Below, one piece after another: positions 1 to 11,180 of a stretch of DNA of 64,000 nucleotides. The notes beneath the pieces are model-generated. The model saw only the letters and a program-made list of their open reading frames with translations. It did not search any database and was not told the origin of the DNA. Every line of letters starts with the position of its first letter. The first letter of the stretch is position 1. This DNA is from Rhyacichthys aspro (taxonomy: Eukaryota > Chordata > Actinopteri > Gobiiformes > Rhyacichthyidae). The DNA lies in the NCBI GenBank assembly GCA_036850595.1, contig CM072154.1, positions 18,111,330 through 18,175,329 on the forward strand, read 5' to 3'. The position numbers and the translations under genes are program-made.

Positions 1-461
1 TTCTACTGTGTCAATGTTAAATGTTATCTGTCTAGCTTTGAGCACATATGTTATGTGGGTATTCCACATATCACCTTTTCATTTATGGTTTGGACGTATG
101 TTTCCAATAAAGTGATGTGGTGCGGTCGGGTCAGTTCATTTAGAGGGATTTACACTGCCAGAAAGCTAAACATTGCAGTCTATTTGGACGACAGAGAATT
201 CTTACTCAGGGAAATAATCAGCCTTTGGGAAAAATCGTCATATTCCAAAAAGCTACATGTTGTACTACAACTAAATTAGCAATTTTTTTTTATTTTTTAT
301 TTTTTTACACACAGAGTTGCTTTCTTACAACTATACTGTGGATTATAAATATTGCTGTCTACATTTCTCTGAACATGAGGACAGTCCCTAAATTATGCAG
401 TTCTTAGTGGAAATATTGTGTATTTTATTTATTGGAGGCTACTTGATTGGCGGTGTCCTAC
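1..461 (-). other. partial intron 4 of NOC2L
   Basis: This is intronic sequence downstream of the fourth NOC2L coding exon on the minus strand. The donor GT lies just left of 462. It is AT-rich and I see no further NOC2L exon in it, so the next exon lies beyond the left edge. The short ORFs here have no recognisable content. Confidence 0.7.
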
Positions 462-1789
462 CTGAACTGTCAGCTACTTTATATCGACACTGCCCGGCTC
501 CTTCCCCCTTGGTTGTGGCCACAGCTGCCTTAAAGGCCTGAGTGACTTCTCTGAAGAGTCGCTGAGTGGGTTCCTTTTTAATTGCATCTTTCCATTCATC
601 AATCATTTTGTCTGTGACTTTAATAGTTTCATCTGCCTTCTTGGATTTCTTGGAAGAACCTTTCTGATCATGCACATCATCATCCTCGTCACCAGAACTG
701 GCCTCCTACAAGAAAAATATAATATACATAATTATGTTCTTGATTAAATTTTTAGACTTAATATTTGCATTTTCTGCTTCATAGAGCAGTAACAACTGAC
801 CTCCAGTCTGGAAGGCAGCTTGTGGTATTTCTTCTCATCTTCATCTTCAGAGCTGTCCGAGTCCTCAAAGTTTAGCAGGGTTTGGTCATTCTCTTGCAAA
901 AATTTGTAGAACTCAGGATCTTTGCTTTTTAACCTGGATAGCTGTTCTTTGTGCTCTGAGGCCTTGCCTTTTTTCGGGTCATCTCTTGAAAAATATGAGA
1001 GTAAAAAGAGTTGATTTATCACATATTTAAGTCATACTCATTCCTTTCAAATAATCTATGTATTATTACCAAATGTGTTGTTTGGTGCCTCTTGACTGTA
1101 TCATTTCCTTTCAACATTTTCATTAACACTCAAGTATTTACAAACACTGTGTATGGAGAATAAGTATTCATACGGGAGTATCTGAGCTCATATGAGTACA
1201 ATAGGCTTGGTATCTAGACAAGCCCGTATGTATGCATGCACTGAGTCTTGTATGTGTATAACATGAAGAGGAACCTATGATGAAACCCACTTTTTGGGAG
1301 GTTCTTTCTTTTTGTTCTTCTTTTTCGGTGTCTCTTTTTCAGAGTCCTCCTCTTCACCAGCTGAGTCAAAAGCTGACAGTAGGAACTCATCCACACTGAG
1401 GTCTTCTAATTTCCTAAACGAGAGACATGGGAGAAACACATGAGTTTAAGAAGCTAACATGTGGGAAGAAACCTGCACTAATACATGTTGTTTCAAGTCA
1501 GCTCATAGAGGTTTATGGTAAAGGAAGATGTGTTCATCTGAGAATGTTTGTGCAGGACACATAATATACATAATAGATAGCACTAGTGGGAAACTGAAGC
1601 TAGGTTTAAGATTTAGCTTCTAGCTAGCCACCATAACACTAACACTAACGAGTATTTGGCGTGTTAAATCAGCTGCCTGCCAAATCTTGTCCTGACAAAT
1701 AATATAAACATCTAAAATGTAACTATATGAACTCTCAAACACATAAAAAAGACAATATACAACACATACCGCTTCTGTTTGCCTGCCAT
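462..1789 (-). CDS. noc2l: NOC2L, nucleolar complex protein 2 homolog, first four coding exons (partial)
   Basis: NOC2L is a conserved nucleolar protein of the Noc2 family. It acts in pre-60S ribosome maturation and transport and, in vertebrates, is also a histone-acetyltransferase inhibitor that binds p53. The coding exons on the minus strand are 1789-1770, 1413-1291, 984-801 and 705-462. All have GT donors and AG acceptors, and phases join without a break. The start reads MAGKQKR. It is followed by KLEDLSVDEFLLSAFDS, an acidic and lysine-rich low-complexity stretch (KKKNKKKEPPKK), the block SKDPEFYKFLQENDQTLLNF, a DSDSSEDEDE acidic run, and KMIDEWKDAIKK. This is the usual NOC2L N-terminus with its basic nuclear and nucleolar targeting stretches. 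The last exon ends in YKVADSS, so the Noc2 domain proper lies outside the window. The gene is head to head with KLHL17, as in human. Confidence 0.92.
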
Positions 1790-2281
1790 GCTGGTTTTAC
1801 AACGTGACTTCAAGCCTCACTACCCACAATCCTCTGCTGTGTGGAGGAAACCAATTGATTTTACGGTTTACTGGCACAACACAACTCAGGACATAGTACT
1901 TTCTCCAGTGACATAAATAGAAAACTGCGTTTATGTGTGCCGGCGTCACTCTGTATTCTTTCATAATTTTATCAAATAGTTGAATCCGTAAAGATGATTC
2001 ATTAACAATGTTTAAAAAGTCGCCTCGGAGCTAGAGTCTCGGAGAGAACAGCAACCTCAAAATTAACGCTGTAAACACAGTGAACACAAGAGAATGCAGT
2101 GTTTTGATGCTACACGTGAGGTTTAAATTAAATTATCAGCTCTATTCACGAGATACGGGCCCAGAACAGAAGAGTCATATGTTTAATTTTCACCCTGCGA
2201 CGATACAGAGCCACAAAGCTGGGCAAGATTACAAACAGAAGGAAATCACCGCTGTCATATCCACTCCGACGTTGGCTGGCG
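1790..2281. promoter_or_regulatory. NOC2L upstream region and candidate 5' UTR exon on the + strand ending at a strong donor
   Basis: NOC2L transcription must start in or near this stretch. On the + strand an open stretch ends at 2281 directly before GGTGAGT, a very good splice donor. Spliced to the KLHL17 exon at 4592 it gives no in-frame start codon: the frame meets a stop at about 2184. It would therefore serve only as an untranslated first exon carrying upstream ORFs, one of which begins at 2179. The exon assignment is inference from the donor and position. Confidence 0.3.
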
Positions 2282-2619
2282 GTGAGTTACAATACACTAC
2301 TAATGCTGGCTAATCTCGTTTAGCCCGCACAGGCTTCTTCATTCAGTTAAACGGACAATAATTTGGGCATAACCTATAAATAAAGACATTTTATTTGGTC
2401 CCTCTCACTGAAATACCAGCTTACTGTCAAGGATTCTGTAAAACATACAACTGTCTACTATCGGCACTTTTAATGAGTGCATTTCCTCAAATTTATATAT
2501 CAGTCTTGTATTTGTTTTTCTTTATAACATTTATCATTTCTATATGTGTAATGGTTCAGTTAAAATGTAACTATTATAATCTTTTACCGGTAGAGAAAAC
2601 GAATTGAATAGTAGTTCTT

Positions 2620-2960
2620 TACATTTGGGCGAGTCGTTGTGAGAGGGCGGGAATCAGAGTTGCGTTTGACCAATCAGCATGCTTCCTCTGCAAACCCCGC
2701 CCATCGTGTTGCCATAGCACAATTTATCGAACATACTTCCGGAGTTAAACCAGACAAAAGACGGCGTTTAAGGTCGTGGTTGTCAGGTTTATTAGTAAAC
2801 AATCAGCACGTCTAAATTTATATTTGTAAAAGCGGAAGTGCTGTCAAATACGTCTGCTAATTGGCCGCTCCGCCTGGTTGTTATATTTCAACATTAGAGA
2901 ATACGACGGGTCTTTATTATACGGCAGCATCCGCTCCACCTTAAAACCCCCATGTCACCG
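2620..2960. promoter_or_regulatory. promoter-like cluster between NOC2L and KLHL17
   Basis: Within about 340 bp there are GC-box-like strings (gagggcggga, ccccgccc), CCAAT boxes in both orientations (accaatcagc near 2669, aattggccgc near 2859) and ETS-like sites (acttccggag near 2735, gcggaagtg near 2832). This is typical of CpG-type vertebrate promoters. It could drive KLHL17 or a noncoding transcript. No transcription start can be read from sequence alone. Confidence 0.4.
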
Positions 2961-4591
2961 TTCATACAATGTTTTTTTACATTGACGTCAACCGCAGAGA
3001 GCACAGAACAGACTATGGACAGATAGTCAGACATTGGTACCAATTTTAAACCAATCTGACAACGATAGCTGCAGATTCATAAGGCACCACTTCGAGGGAG
3101 ACAGGCTGGGTCCGACGACCACCGCAACACAGGCACCGGTAAATAATGACATCTCCATTCTGTACAATGCTGTATTACTGCAGCTGCTATTCAAATATAT
3201 GGTGTGGGGGTTGGGGGTCCATTGGATCACATAAGGAGGCTGCTATATGAAAAGAAAAATAATGTGGTGCTAAAGACGTTACCCAACGACAGCTGTGTCT
3301 TCCTGCATCACTCTGCATGTGCTGTCTGTCTGGGTAAAAGCCAGAATAGAAAGAGACGATTTCATGAAGCAAGCTTGGCTGAGGTGACAGGACAAGTGCA
3401 TTAGTCTATTAGATTTTAGTGTGTGTTTTTACTGCTATATTCTTCTGTCTATTCTTGTCTCAGTTTGCATCATTGTCCCATGCTATACCCCTGAGAATTA
3501 ACCCAGACAGGAACATGCTTGGACTGTTTTTATGGTCTATTGTGCTTTGGAAAGTGGAAGCTGAGCAGCTGTGGTGACATTGGAGATGGTTGTTAATTGA
3601 ACACTGTATAGAATTTGTTGAAAGCATGTCTCCAAACAGAGAGCATTCATGGTGGACTTGGATTACATTGTAAAAGATTTTAAAATACACATTAGTTTTG
3701 TCTTAGGAACAGCCTGTGGATCATAAATCTGTCAGTTTTTACTCATTTTTGGCTGTTGCTTATTTGCTTAAATGTTTTTTTTTCTTCTGATATGCACAAA
3801 ATTTACAGAATTGTTTATATTGGATCATATTAACTTATTATAAGCACTGTCCTCTAACTGAGCATCTGCTGTATGGAATTTCACAGGCTGTGGCTATGTT
3901 TATTGTCATATATAATCTTGTTTATCTGTATCTCCTCTTGTCTGTTTGATCATGTTCTGGTTAAGTTTACCTCATCCCATGATTGTGTCGGAGCATTTCC
4001 TAACATTTATGACAAAACTACTTCTAAGATGCAGCGTGACGATGGTTATGTAACAATCTCTGAGTGCGGGGCGGATGAGAGTACCGAGGCAAGGGCTAAC
4101 TCAGGCTACAGCCTTCTCTCCTCCCACCCTCCTACCCACGGCTGCATCTGGGTTGAGGTGGGGATTTCACAGCTTATTCCTGAAGTATTTCTACTCTGTT
4201 GTCTGGAAACACTCCAAATAGATTAACAAAGGTGATCAAACAGTCCACATCAGATTCCAGCTTTAGATTGTAGCTCTCCTAGCTTTAATCAGCCCTGACA
4301 CCTCAAGTCATACAATCCAACCTGCTCAGTAGACTTTACACTTGTACCAAGAGTTTGTCATGGTAGTCATCTGTCATAGCTGTCAAAGTGGTCACTGCAA
4401 CAATGACAAAAGGCGCAATGATTATTTAGGACATCTGTCTGAACGTATACACTCCTAGCATTCTCATACAGAAGGTAGTTTTTGATGACTGAAGACCATT
4501 CTCATCAGCTGTCATGCTTTGGACTAGTACTGATTAGTATTTTAACATTAAGTGACATGAAAATGTTATTCGTCATGCTCCAGTTGCCCAG
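2961..4591. other. KLHL17 upstream stretch without a clear exon
   Basis: Several short ORFs occur but none has recognisable protein content. A candidate coding first exon beginning at ATG 4029 (MQRDDGYVTISEC) is open and has a reasonable start context, but no good phase-2 donor follows it. I therefore could not join it to the KLHL17 exon at 4592. Confidence 0.35.
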
Positions 4592-4634
4592 AGTGAGGCC
4601 CAGGCAGGAGCCCTCAACCGGCACCGCAGGCACC

Positions 4635-7600
4635 ATGATGGAGGGGGGCATGCAGCTGCTCAACCGCGACGGCCACAGCATCTCGCACAACTCCAAGCGC
4701 CACTACCATGACTCCTTCGTTTCCATGAACCGGATGAGACAGCGAGGCCTGCTCTGTGACATCGTGCTCCATGTGTCCAACAAAGAAATCAAGGCCCATA
4801 AAGTGGTGCTGGCGTCTTGCAGCCCTTACTTCCACGCCATGTTTACAAGTAAGTGCATTCATGTGTTATCCTTATCTGCACACTATCTGCCTTCTCAATT
4901 ATGAAGGCATGCTGTTTTCACTGGAACAGAACAGTGTATATATTTTAGAGCTATGTTGCTTTATTAAGAAGCCAGTTTTCAGACTCTTGACTTTTACATT
5001 TTGTTTACTTTTATCATTTTCATTTATAGTAAAATATATTTAAAGAGTGCTATATTGAGAAAAGGGGAAACAAAAAAAAAATCCCACTGCGGTGAGTAAA
5101 AGTCAAAGAGGCTTTGGTCGAGTAGTAAGTGCTGTTGTGAGTGTCTGGACAACCCTACTTTTTTTAAGGGATTCACATTTCAAAGTGAATAAACTAAAAT
5201 CCACCCAGCAAACGTCGCTGCACAAGACTATTTAAAGTCAAAGAATACCTTGTCCATGTTTTTCAGTGTCCACATTTTTTTTATTGCTTCCTTCCTCGTC
5301 TTCCTGTCTCAGGCACAGGTGGTTAGAAGAGGTCTGTGTCTCCAATTTCCACCTGACACTAGACCTCTGTATGTGCACAATGAGACAGACAGATGCCTGG
5401 CGTGGATGCTCAGCTGCTGGGCTCCTCTCTACTGACCCAGCCACTAATTAGCTCATTTAAACCAAATCTGTGGCCTGTTCCTGAACCCCCAAAGCACATT
5501 CATGATTCCCCTTCACATAATGGACTTGACATTTCAGCTAACGGGATAATTTTTGTTAGCCTTCCTTTCACCAAGCACTGCAGACTGTTTTACTTTGCAT
5601 TTGGTTCAAAGAGTGTGAGAGATTAAGTAATTCAAAAATAAAAACAACTGAATAAAGTCACCACTACAAATCATCTGGGCTTAGATCTGGCAGTGTACCA
5701 TTTGTCAGCGGGACTACCTGGTCAGGGAGGCCCTTACATTGTTATTCACAGTGATTACAGGGGAAAACATAATGGCTGTTTTTTTTGTAATCATGCAGAT
5801 GAGATGTCAGAGAGTCGACAGACCCATGTGACCCTTCATGACATTGACCCTCAGGCTTTGGAGCAGCTGGTGCAGTATGCCTACACAGCAGAAATCGTAG
5901 TTGGGGAAGGCAATGTTCAGGTGGGTTAGAAGACGAAGACAACGACAGAATTACCTTTCATCATTGTTCATCTCAAGGCTCATTCTCTATGTATCCCAAC
6001 TGTAATTGCCCTCTATTTAGACGTTACTCCCAGCAGCCAGCCTCCTGCAGCTCAACGGGGTGCGGGACGCCTGCTGCAAGTTCCTTCTGAGCCAGCTCGA
6101 CCCCTCGAACTGTCTGGGCATTCGGGGCTTTGCTGACACGCACTCTTGCAGCGACCTCCTGAAATCTGCGCACAAGTACGTCCTGCAGCACTTTGTGGAG
6201 GTGTCCAAGACTGAGGAGTTTATGCTGCTGCCGCTAAAACAGGTTGGTCTATTCCCTTTCAATGTTGTACTAAATTAAGAATAAGACTTCAGAGTGTCCA
6301 TCAGTGTCTCTTGTGGCTTTAACATGCCGCCGTGCAGATTTGGATTTCTTTATCTGACATGTCAACTTGAGGTATCTCTTATTCATCAGCCAGGCTTGGA
6401 AGCAAAAACACTGTGGTCCCTGTCTTTTAAAGGGCAATTAGACAAGAGAAGTGACATTTACACATACTTCTTTTAAGTGAGCCATCAGCAATTATAGCAT
6501 AACTTTTTATTTGAAGACTAATGTCTAGCTAGTCCATTATCTTTGACCAATTCCTAGAATCATGCTTCACACTAAGGAAATGTAGTAGCAATGAAAAAGA
6601 CAGCTTCCAGCCTCACTTTCCAATTATCTTCTCACCTTCTAAGAAATGAATCCCAGAGCAATAAAAAGACATCACCCCCGGAGTGTAAAATGCTAAGCTT
6701 TGCTCTCTGTAGAAAGGATCTGCCACCGAAGTGTGTGGGCTCAGTCCATTAGAAACACTGAAGATAAGCTGCGTAAAGGCAGATTAAAAATAAACATTTT
6801 CTTTTCCTGTTCTTTGCTCTTTTGGCTTTGTGCCTCATGTATGCAGCTGTTCTGCCTGTCTCAAATCTGCACCAGATCTAGATTTATGTACTGTCTGCTC
6901 TTAACAATAGGAGGTCTATGAAATGTGCCCTATATTTTTTTCCATGTCCTTTATGTAAAGTGGCAAAGCCGTGACAGGATTGTGACTAGTACGTTTTGTA
7001 AATCTTCACAGATGGAGCATCACATGGTGACATTATAAACACAGCAAAGAAGGGTTGCATCATAATTACTTGGTCTTTGAAGTGTATGAAAATATATTAC
7101 ACAAAAGGACTAATTCAAATTCAATCAGCGCTCAGTTCAGCTGGCGTTCTGAGAAAATGGTAAACATGCTCATAAACATGTTTGTTAATGCAGGCTGGTA
7201 GAGGGAGGAAAAACTGCAGGGTGGGGCAGTAGCAGCAGAGTGACTGTGGATTAGTGTAGCCTGTTCCTGAGGCTGATAACTGTTGCCTTGATCCGGCCGG
7301 GCAAGACAACAGCAGTAGCAGCTGGCTCCTCTGGCCCCGCCCCGCTCTGCCAGCTCCGGGCTGATCTGGGAACAGAGCCAGCCACTTGGTCTGCAGCACT
7401 CACTGTGCAATAGACTCACTTATATTGTACTTAGATCTGTCTGCACTTTAATGTACACAATATAGCCAATGTAACTCACCAAACATGTAAACAATTTTTA
7501 AAATCTAATTTTGAAATGTACTGAATTACTTCAAAATCACACACAGCACCATGAAGCAGTTTAGGAAATATGGAACTGTTTAGGTGAAGTGATTTTCTTT

Positions 7601-10600
7601 CTGTTGTGTTGGTACGTTTGGCTTTTACTGTGAAATCAATTATGATTTACTGTATATAATACCACAATAAAAACTGTACTCGCTGTACTTTGGGTGATAA
7701 AATGCTCTTTATCCAAAAATAGTTTCCTTTTGTGGACACTAATCTAAATCATTACAGTTGTGTATGCTCTCTGTCCAGGTACTGGATTTGATCTCTAGTG
7801 ACAATCTCAATGTGCCATCTGAGGAGGAAGTATATCGAGCTGTACTCACTTGGGTGAAACATGACATAGATGGTCGCAGGCAACATGTACCGTGGGTAAG
7901 ACTGCGTTAACTGAGTAAAAGTGCAGGGATCTCTCTCTAAAACACCCGTATTTATGCATTTGACCTTAACCTCTAACCAGAACACACTTATCTTCCTGCA
8001 GCTGATGAAGTGTGTGCGGCTGCCGCTGCTGAGGCGTGATTTCCTAATGAGCAATGTGGACACTGAGCTGCTGGTGCGTCACCACTCAGAGTGCAAGGAC
8101 CTGCTCATCGAGGCTCTCAAATACCACCTGATGCCTGAGCAGAGGGGCGTCCTCAGCAACAGCCGGACACGGCCTCGACGCTGCGAGGGTGCCAGCCCTG
8201 TGCTTTTCGCTGTTGGTCAGTGTGCTTTTGAAGACATCCAAAGAAATACACCATAACATCAGCTTTCTACTGCATGCCATAAAAGGATTAGTTTTTCTAC
8301 AGCAAGCGAATCACAAATTGTCCACCACCTTCTCACACCAACCATAAAATATAGTTAGTTGCTAAGTCTTTGATGATTATGTATTATGATGAACGAATAT
8401 CTAGTAATCTTTGTAAAACCAATTCCTGAAGTGGTTTGACTGACTGTCACTAGATTCAGTGTGAAACCACATACATTTTGGGTCTCAGCCAAAACTACTC
8501 TCCTTTATAAAGCTTGAGATAGAAAATCCTGTTATAGCCTTGTCGCTATGAGAGCTTTTATTGTGTGTCAGGTGGAGGCAGCCTGTTTGCTATCCATGGA
8601 GACTGTGAGGCCTATGACACAAGGACAGACCGCTGGCACATGGTGGCATCTATGTCCACTCGGCGGGCACGAGTGGGAGTGGCAGCCATCGGAAACAGAC
8701 TTTACGCTGTGGGAGGGTAAGTCGAGAAACTCTATTACCACTATAGTTTTGTTTTGGCAGGCAAGTGGGTAAAAATGGTGAAAATATTTTGATATATTCA
8801 CACAGCTCAAGTTGCATTCACATAAAGATGTATACATTTTCTTTGTATTAAAGCAGTGAAAGCGATTCAGGATTTTAGAGCCACATTATTTACTCCTCTA
8901 CTCAGGTATGATGGGACCTCTGACCTTGCAACTGTGGAGTCCTATGACCCTATCACTAATGCCTGGCAACCAGAGGTTTCCATGGGAACCAGGCGGAGCT
9001 GCCTGGGTGTAGCAGTGCTGCATGGTCTGCTGTACGCTGCAGGAGGATATGACGGAGCTTCCTGTCTTAATAGGTACACACGGACTTGGTTAACGATGAT
9101 TAAACCCGCTCTATGTGTCATTATAGTATTTTGACATAGGGGTGAGAATTTGAGGCAAAAGCCATAATTGACTATTTCTGTTGGCTGTTTTCACATTAAC
9201 CAAGACCAAGTCATGACCAAGGTCAAGAGTGTGTCAAGACCCAAACAAGAGCAAGAGTTTACAGATTGAGACTGAGTCAAGACCAAGACAAGTGTATGAC
9301 ACAATGGAAAAGATTTACAGGGAATTCAAACTAAAAGTCAAGTCGTCAACCCAGACTCAGAGGTTAGCTTCTGTGAAGGAGGCAGAGTTAGAGGGAGATT
9401 TTTTAAATGTAATATAAAATTATAGAAGTTTTTATCCAATCAAAATAATTATGTGGACTTTTAAACTAGTTGTGCTCTTGGCTGGTATTGATTTAAAATC
9501 TCTAGACCTCTATATATGAGACTGAGACTTTTTAAGGAGTGGTCTTACAAGCACTCGTAATTCTAAACCATTAATCCCCAGCCCAGCAGGTTACAACAGC
9601 TAAACTTTTACCATTTTTGCTTTGTGCTGTGGTACACAAGAATTGAATTTCTGTAATAAGATGTTATTAAAAAAGAAATAAATATTTGTGCCTTCACAGT
9701 GCAGAGCGCTATGACCCTCTGACCAGCACGTGGACCTCCATCGCTGCCATGAGCACCCGTCGGAGATATGTTCGAGTAGCAACTCTAGGTACGATATTTC
9801 CACAAACTTGTCCTAATACGGTAAACATGGTGTTCTGTTTAAAAATGTTGTTTAATGTCTGGAATGAAGAGGGAGTTGTTATCTTGATATTGAGAGCTAA
9901 TATTTACATACTGCGTGTTTACTCCCTGCTCACCTCCAGATGGCAGCTTGTATGCAGTGGGAGGCTATGACAGCTCATCACATCTGGCAACAGTGGAAAA
10001 ATATGACCCACAGGTACGTTCTCTGCTCATATCACTCCAGGTTTTTATCATACTCTTTCTAATAAATAAACTGAAACTGGATGGATGTTGAAGGTAGCAC
10101 TGCTGTTTTGACTGTTTGAACAGAGCAACACATGGACAGCGATCGCCAACATGCTGAGTCGACGCAGCAGCGCAGGAGTGGCTGTGCTAGACGGCTTGCT
10201 TTATGTGGCAGGGGGCAATGATGGCACCAGCTGCCTGAATTCAGTGGAGCGGTTTAACCCCAAAACAAACACGTGGGAGGGAGTGTCCCCTATGAACATC
10301 CGCAGGTTAGACTCCAGACACTAACTTACTACAAAGAACTTCTACTATATTTAATGTGTGTCACAATGTTTGGAGACAGAAAAGAGTCATGAACAAGGAT
10401 CTAAAAAACATGTGAAGCTGTAAATGGCAACCAATTCCAAAAACATGGAACTAACTCAAATGTGCAAAATCTCCCAAAAGTTCAGAGATTATATTGCTCT
10501 GTGGATTTGGGGCATCTGGATAGCTTCCATGCCTAAAATCTGCATAAATAACAAATGACCCATTTTCTACAGCAGTGGGAAACCAGACCCAAGGGTGTTT

Positions 10601-11180
10601 ATCAAAAAGGCGGATATGATCGTAGTCAACGACAAATCCTGTAGAGATGAGACGCATCAGCAAATTCACATGATTCCAAGGTCCCTGAATCTAAACAGAC
10701 AGGTCACTCTCTGTGAGTAAGGCTAATGTTGCATCGAGGAAACCTGACAACAGCTGACGGTGAACACCATGAATAAACCATGGTGTAATCAGCTCTGTGC
10801 CTTTTCTTATCCAGTTGCCATGAGGCTCTGTTTACATAGATCTAAACAAAACAAAAACACAACTAAAATGTAATCTGACCTATCTGTTTCTAATGTTAAC
10901 GTCAGTCCATTCACCTAAATTTAAATATGTGGCTACATCTTTCTCCCACAGGAGCACCCATGACCTTGTGGCCATGGACGGATGGTTGTATGCAGTGGGA
11001 GGCAATGATGGCAGCTCCAGTCTCAACTCCATTGAGAAGTACAACCCGCGCAGCAACAAATGGGTGGCAGCCTCGTGCATGTTCACGCGGCGCAGCAGTG
11101 TAGGTGTAGCTGTACTGGAGCTGCTAAACTTCCCTCCACCGTCCTCGCCCACCCTCTCGGTTTCCTCCACCAGCCTTTGA
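4635..11180 (+). CDS. klhl17: KLHL17, kelch-like protein 17 (actinfilin), BTB-BACK-kelch CUL3 adaptor
   Basis: Known role: substrate adaptor of a CUL3 ubiquitin ligase at neuronal synapses that binds F-actin and promotes turnover of the kainate receptor GluK2. Exons: 4592(4635)-4848, 5799-5920, 6021-6242, 7779-7895, 8002-8215, 8572-8716, 8906-9073, 9700-9788, 9940-10013, 10124-10305 and 10952-11180. Every junction is GT-AG, phases agree, and from ATG 4635 they give 591 codons. Seen in order: a BTB domain from about residue 25 (RGLLCDIVLHV, KAHKVVLASCSPYFHAMFT), BACK through about residue 270, RTRPRRCEG, then six kelch repeats from about 290 with GG doublets (LYAVGGYDGTSD, LYAAGGYDGASC, LYVAGGNDGTSC). 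It ends LNFPPPSSPTLSVSSTSL, as in mammals. The ATG at 4635 has a strong context (caccATGATG) and matches the conserved MEG start. Mammalian proteins have extra N-terminal residues, and the phase of the 4592 acceptor leaves room for an upstream coding exon not found here. Confidence 0.96.
7195..7390. other. GC-rich block in a KLHL17 intron
   Basis: Inside the 1.5-kb intron between 6242 and 7779 is a locally GC-rich stretch with the GC-box string ggccccgccccgc near 7334 and repeated cagcag and cagctg motifs. It stands out from the AT-rich intron. It could be an intronic enhancer or an alternative promoter; there is no direct evidence for either. Confidence 0.25.
9195..9330 (+). repeat. degenerate accaag-rich repeat in a KLHL17 intron
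   Basis: The intron between 9073 and 9700 contains an irregular array of caagaccaag, caaggtcaag and gtcaagac units. A related stretch occurs near 53460-53540. Arrays of this kind are common dispersed repeats in teleosts. The ORF through it (about 60 codons) is an artefact of the array. Confidence 0.4.

Noticed and set aside
3027..3404. overlapping ORFs of 61-67 codons on both strands
   Set aside because: No recognisable content, both strands open at once, and no good splice sites around them.
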